DNA of 64,000 bases from Microbacterium halotolerans (lineage in GTDB: Bacteria; Actinomycetota; Actinomycetes; Actinomycetales; Microbacteriaceae): contig NZ_KZ984051.1 of NCBI RefSeq assembly GCF_003569805.1, positions 1,467,606 to 1,531,605 on the forward strand, given 5' to 3'. A model generated the notes under the pieces. The model was not told where the DNA came from. It saw nothing but the letters and a program-made list of their open reading frames with translations, and searched no databases. Positions 62,462 through 64,000 of the stretch are shown piece by piece (the first letter of the stretch is position 1; every line of letters starts with the position of its first letter). Made by a program: the position numbers and the translations under genes.

Positions 62462-63333
62462 GCGCCACCACCGCGATCATCACCGGATCGCCCAAGCGCC
62501 GCAACCGTCGGCGCCGCACCCCGACGGACTGGATCGTGCTCGCGTGCGTCGTCATCGTCGCCGCCGTCGTGCTGTTCCCGTTCGTCGTCATCCTGATCAA
62601 CGCCTTCAAGTCGCCGGAGGACTACGCCACGGGCGGCCCGCTGCAGCTGCCCACGTCGTTCTACGTCGACGGGATCGCCGCGTTCTGGGATCGGGTGAAC
62701 TTCCCCCAGAAGCTGTGGAACAGCTTCTTCATCTCCGGAGTCGTCGCCGTGGTCGCCGTCGTGGTGTCCGTCCTGAACGCATACGCGATCGGCATCGGAA
62801 GGGTGAGGGGGCGCGTGCCGCTGATCCTCGTCTTCCTGCTGGCGAACATGCTGCCTCAGGAGGTGCTCCTGTACCCGCTGTACACGATCTTCCGAGCGGT
62901 GGGGCTATACGACAACGTCTGGTCCGTGATCATCACATTCGTCGTGATCCAGAGCGCGTTCGGCACCTACCTGCTCGCGAGCGTCTTCGGCACCTTCCCG
63001 AAGGAGATCATCGAAGCGGCCGCACTCGACGGAGCGGGGCGCTGGCGCACGCTGTGGCGAGTCATCGTGCCGATCAGCAGGCCGACCCTCGGCGTGCTGA
63101 TGGTGTTCTTCTTCATCTGGACGTGGAACGAGTTCCTCATCCCGCTCACCTTCCTCATCTCAGGGGAGAACCAGACGGTCCCTGTCGCGATCAGCGTGCT
63201 GCAGGGCGACCGGCTGATGGACGTCACCACGACGAGCGCCTCAGCACTGCTGGGGCTGCTCCCGACGCTCATCTTCTTCCTCATCTTCCAGCGCACGCTT
63301 TCTCGCGGCATCACGGCAGGAGCAGTCAAGTAA
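62458..63333 (+). CDS. CUT1 sugar permease (MalG/UgpE-like)
   Basis: A 291-aa six-segment permease with the EAA loop EAAALDGAGRWRTLWRVIVPISRPTLG. An Arg/Lys-rich N-terminus (KRRNRRRRT) precedes the first membrane segment. AAGGAGG precedes ATG 62458. Its TAA stop shares one base with the start of the GH31 gene. Confidence 0.94.
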   Translation: MSATTAIITGSPKRRNRRRRTPTDWIVLACVVIVAAVVLFPFVVILINAFKSPEDYATGGPLQLPTSFYVDGIAAFWDRVNFPQKLWNSFFISGVVAVVAVVVSVLNAYAIGIGRVRGRVPLILVFLLANMLPQEVLLYPLYTIFRAVGLYDNVWSVIITFVVIQSAFGTYLLASVFGTFPKEIIEAAALDGAGRWRTLWRVIVPISRPTLGVLMVFFFIWTWNEFLIPLTFLISGENQTVPVAISVLQGDRLMDVTTTSASALLGLLPTLIFFLIFQRTLSRGITAGAVK

Positions 63334-64000
63334 TGAAGTTCACCGACGGATTCTGGCAGGTCAGGCCCGGAGTCGACCCGCTCTACGGACGCGAGGTCTA
63401 CGACCTCGCCGTCTCAGGACGCGGCCTCGTGGCGACGGTTCCGACCAAGGTCATCGCCGACAGGGGCGACACACTCAACCGTCCGACGCTCACGGTCTCG
63501 CTGCACTCACCGCACGACGGTGTGATCGGCGTGCGCATCGCCCACCACACCGGAGGGCGAGCGCCGCAGGGCTTCGAACTCGTCGGTGCCTCCGCATGCG
63601 GTGAGGCGATGCTCGACGGTGACGAGGGGCGTCTCGTCAGCGGCCCGATCACCGCGGTCGTGCGACGCGGGCACGAATGGTCGCTGGAGTTCCGCGACAC
63701 CGAGACGGGGCGGGTGCTCACCTCGAGCGGCGAGCGCTCGCTCGGGTTCATGCGCCTCGCGGAGGATGCGGCCGTCGACCGCGGCATCGTGGGGAACGCG
63801 AGGGGCGGCACCCCTACGCCGAGGCACGGCACGTACATCCACGAGCAGCTCTCGCTCGGCGTCGGCGAGGTCGTCTACGGGCTCGGCGAGAGGTTCGGTC
63901 CGTTCGTCAAGAACGGCCAGACCGTCGAGATCTGGAACGCCGACGGCGGCACGTCGAGCGAGCAGGCGTACAAGAACATCCCCTTCCATCTCAGCAATCG
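63333..64000 (+). CDS. yicI: GH31 alpha-xylosidase (YicI-like), N-terminal part (3' end outside window)
   Basis: The first 222 residues of a GH31 enzyme that releases alpha-linked xylose, e.g. from isoprimeverose. MKFTDGFWQVRPGVDPLYG, the beta-sandwich domain, and LGVGEVVYGLGERFGPFVKNGQTVEIWNADGGTSSEQAYKNIPF match YicI-type N-terminal domains. The catalytic aspartates lie beyond the window. ATG 63333 overlaps the permease stop. Together with xylA it implies use of xyloglucan-derived or other alpha-xylosides. Confidence 0.92.
   Translation, partial: MKFTDGFWQVRPGVDPLYGREVYDLAVSGRGLVATVPTKVIADRGDTLNRPTLTVSLHSPHDGVIGVRIAHHTGGRAPQGFELVGASACGEAMLDGDEGRLVSGPITAVVRRGHEWSLEFRDTETGRVLTSSGERSLGFMRLAEDAAVDRGIVGNARGGTPTPRHGTYIHEQLSLGVGEVVYGLGERFGPFVKNGQTVEIWNADGGTSSEQAYKNIPFHLSN

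Overview
The window is a high-GC stretch typical of a Microbacterium-like member of the Microbacteriaceae. Evidence is the codon use, lipoprotein-rich ABC transporters, frequent ATGA stop/start overlaps, the housekeeping order glyA-folD-(luciferase-like oxidoreductase)-ramB-like-pckG, and a rib operon behind an FMN riboswitch. No tRNA, rRNA, CRISPR array, integrase or insertion sequence was seen.

Layout. 1-5713: one-carbon and gluconeogenic core (glyA end, folD, luciferase-like enzyme, RamB-like regulator, GTP-dependent PEP carboxykinase). 5714-9395: a 68-aa HTH protein with a near-consensus, apparently leaderless promoter, a GntR/FCD regulator, a LytTR response regulator with an AgrC-like kinase, and a lipoprotein. 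9472-15092: two GH3 glycosidases, a secreted lipoprotein and a domain-permuted, double membrane-anchored enzyme. 15341-17390: an MFS exporter with its TetR repressor and operator. 17437-22148 and 32414-37104: two paralogous branched-chain-amino-acid-type (HAAT) ABC importers. 22431-32275, between them: IclR, LysR and MarR regulators, a homocysteine methyltransferase-like enzyme, a LigM/DesA-like O-demethylase, two CoA ligases, an SDR and a MaoC hydratase; an aldehyde dehydrogenase follows the second importer. 38776-45770: a ChvE/GguAB-type sugar importer, a second sugar ATPase without permease, and a ROK repressor. 45806-47660: HxlR regulator, NAD(P)-binding protein and DsbA-like protein, followed by a frameshifted thymidylate synthase remnant. 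48011-53208: LigM-like O-demethylase divergent from galB-ligK-galD-extradiol dioxygenase. 53295-57556: a small membrane protein and ribDE-ribBA-ribH. 57686-64000: xylA, a LacI regulator, a CUT1 sugar importer and the start of a GH31 alpha-xylosidase.

How it fits together. Taken as a whole the accessory genes look like a plant-biomass island: xylo-oligosaccharide and beta-glucoside use on one side, and catabolism of methoxylated lignin-type aromatics on the other. The proposed aromatic route is uptake by the HAAT importers, CoA activation, side-chain hydration and oxidation (MaoC, SDR, aldehyde dehydrogenase), tetrahydrofolate-dependent O-demethylation by two LigM-family enzymes, ring cleavage by an extradiol dioxygenase, and the 4-oxalomesaconate branch (GalD, GalB, LigK) to pyruvate and oxaloacetate, which pckG could channel to PEP. 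Individual family assignments are strong; the joined pathway and its substrates are inference. A thiolase, MetF and a LigB-type gallate dioxygenase were not found in the window.
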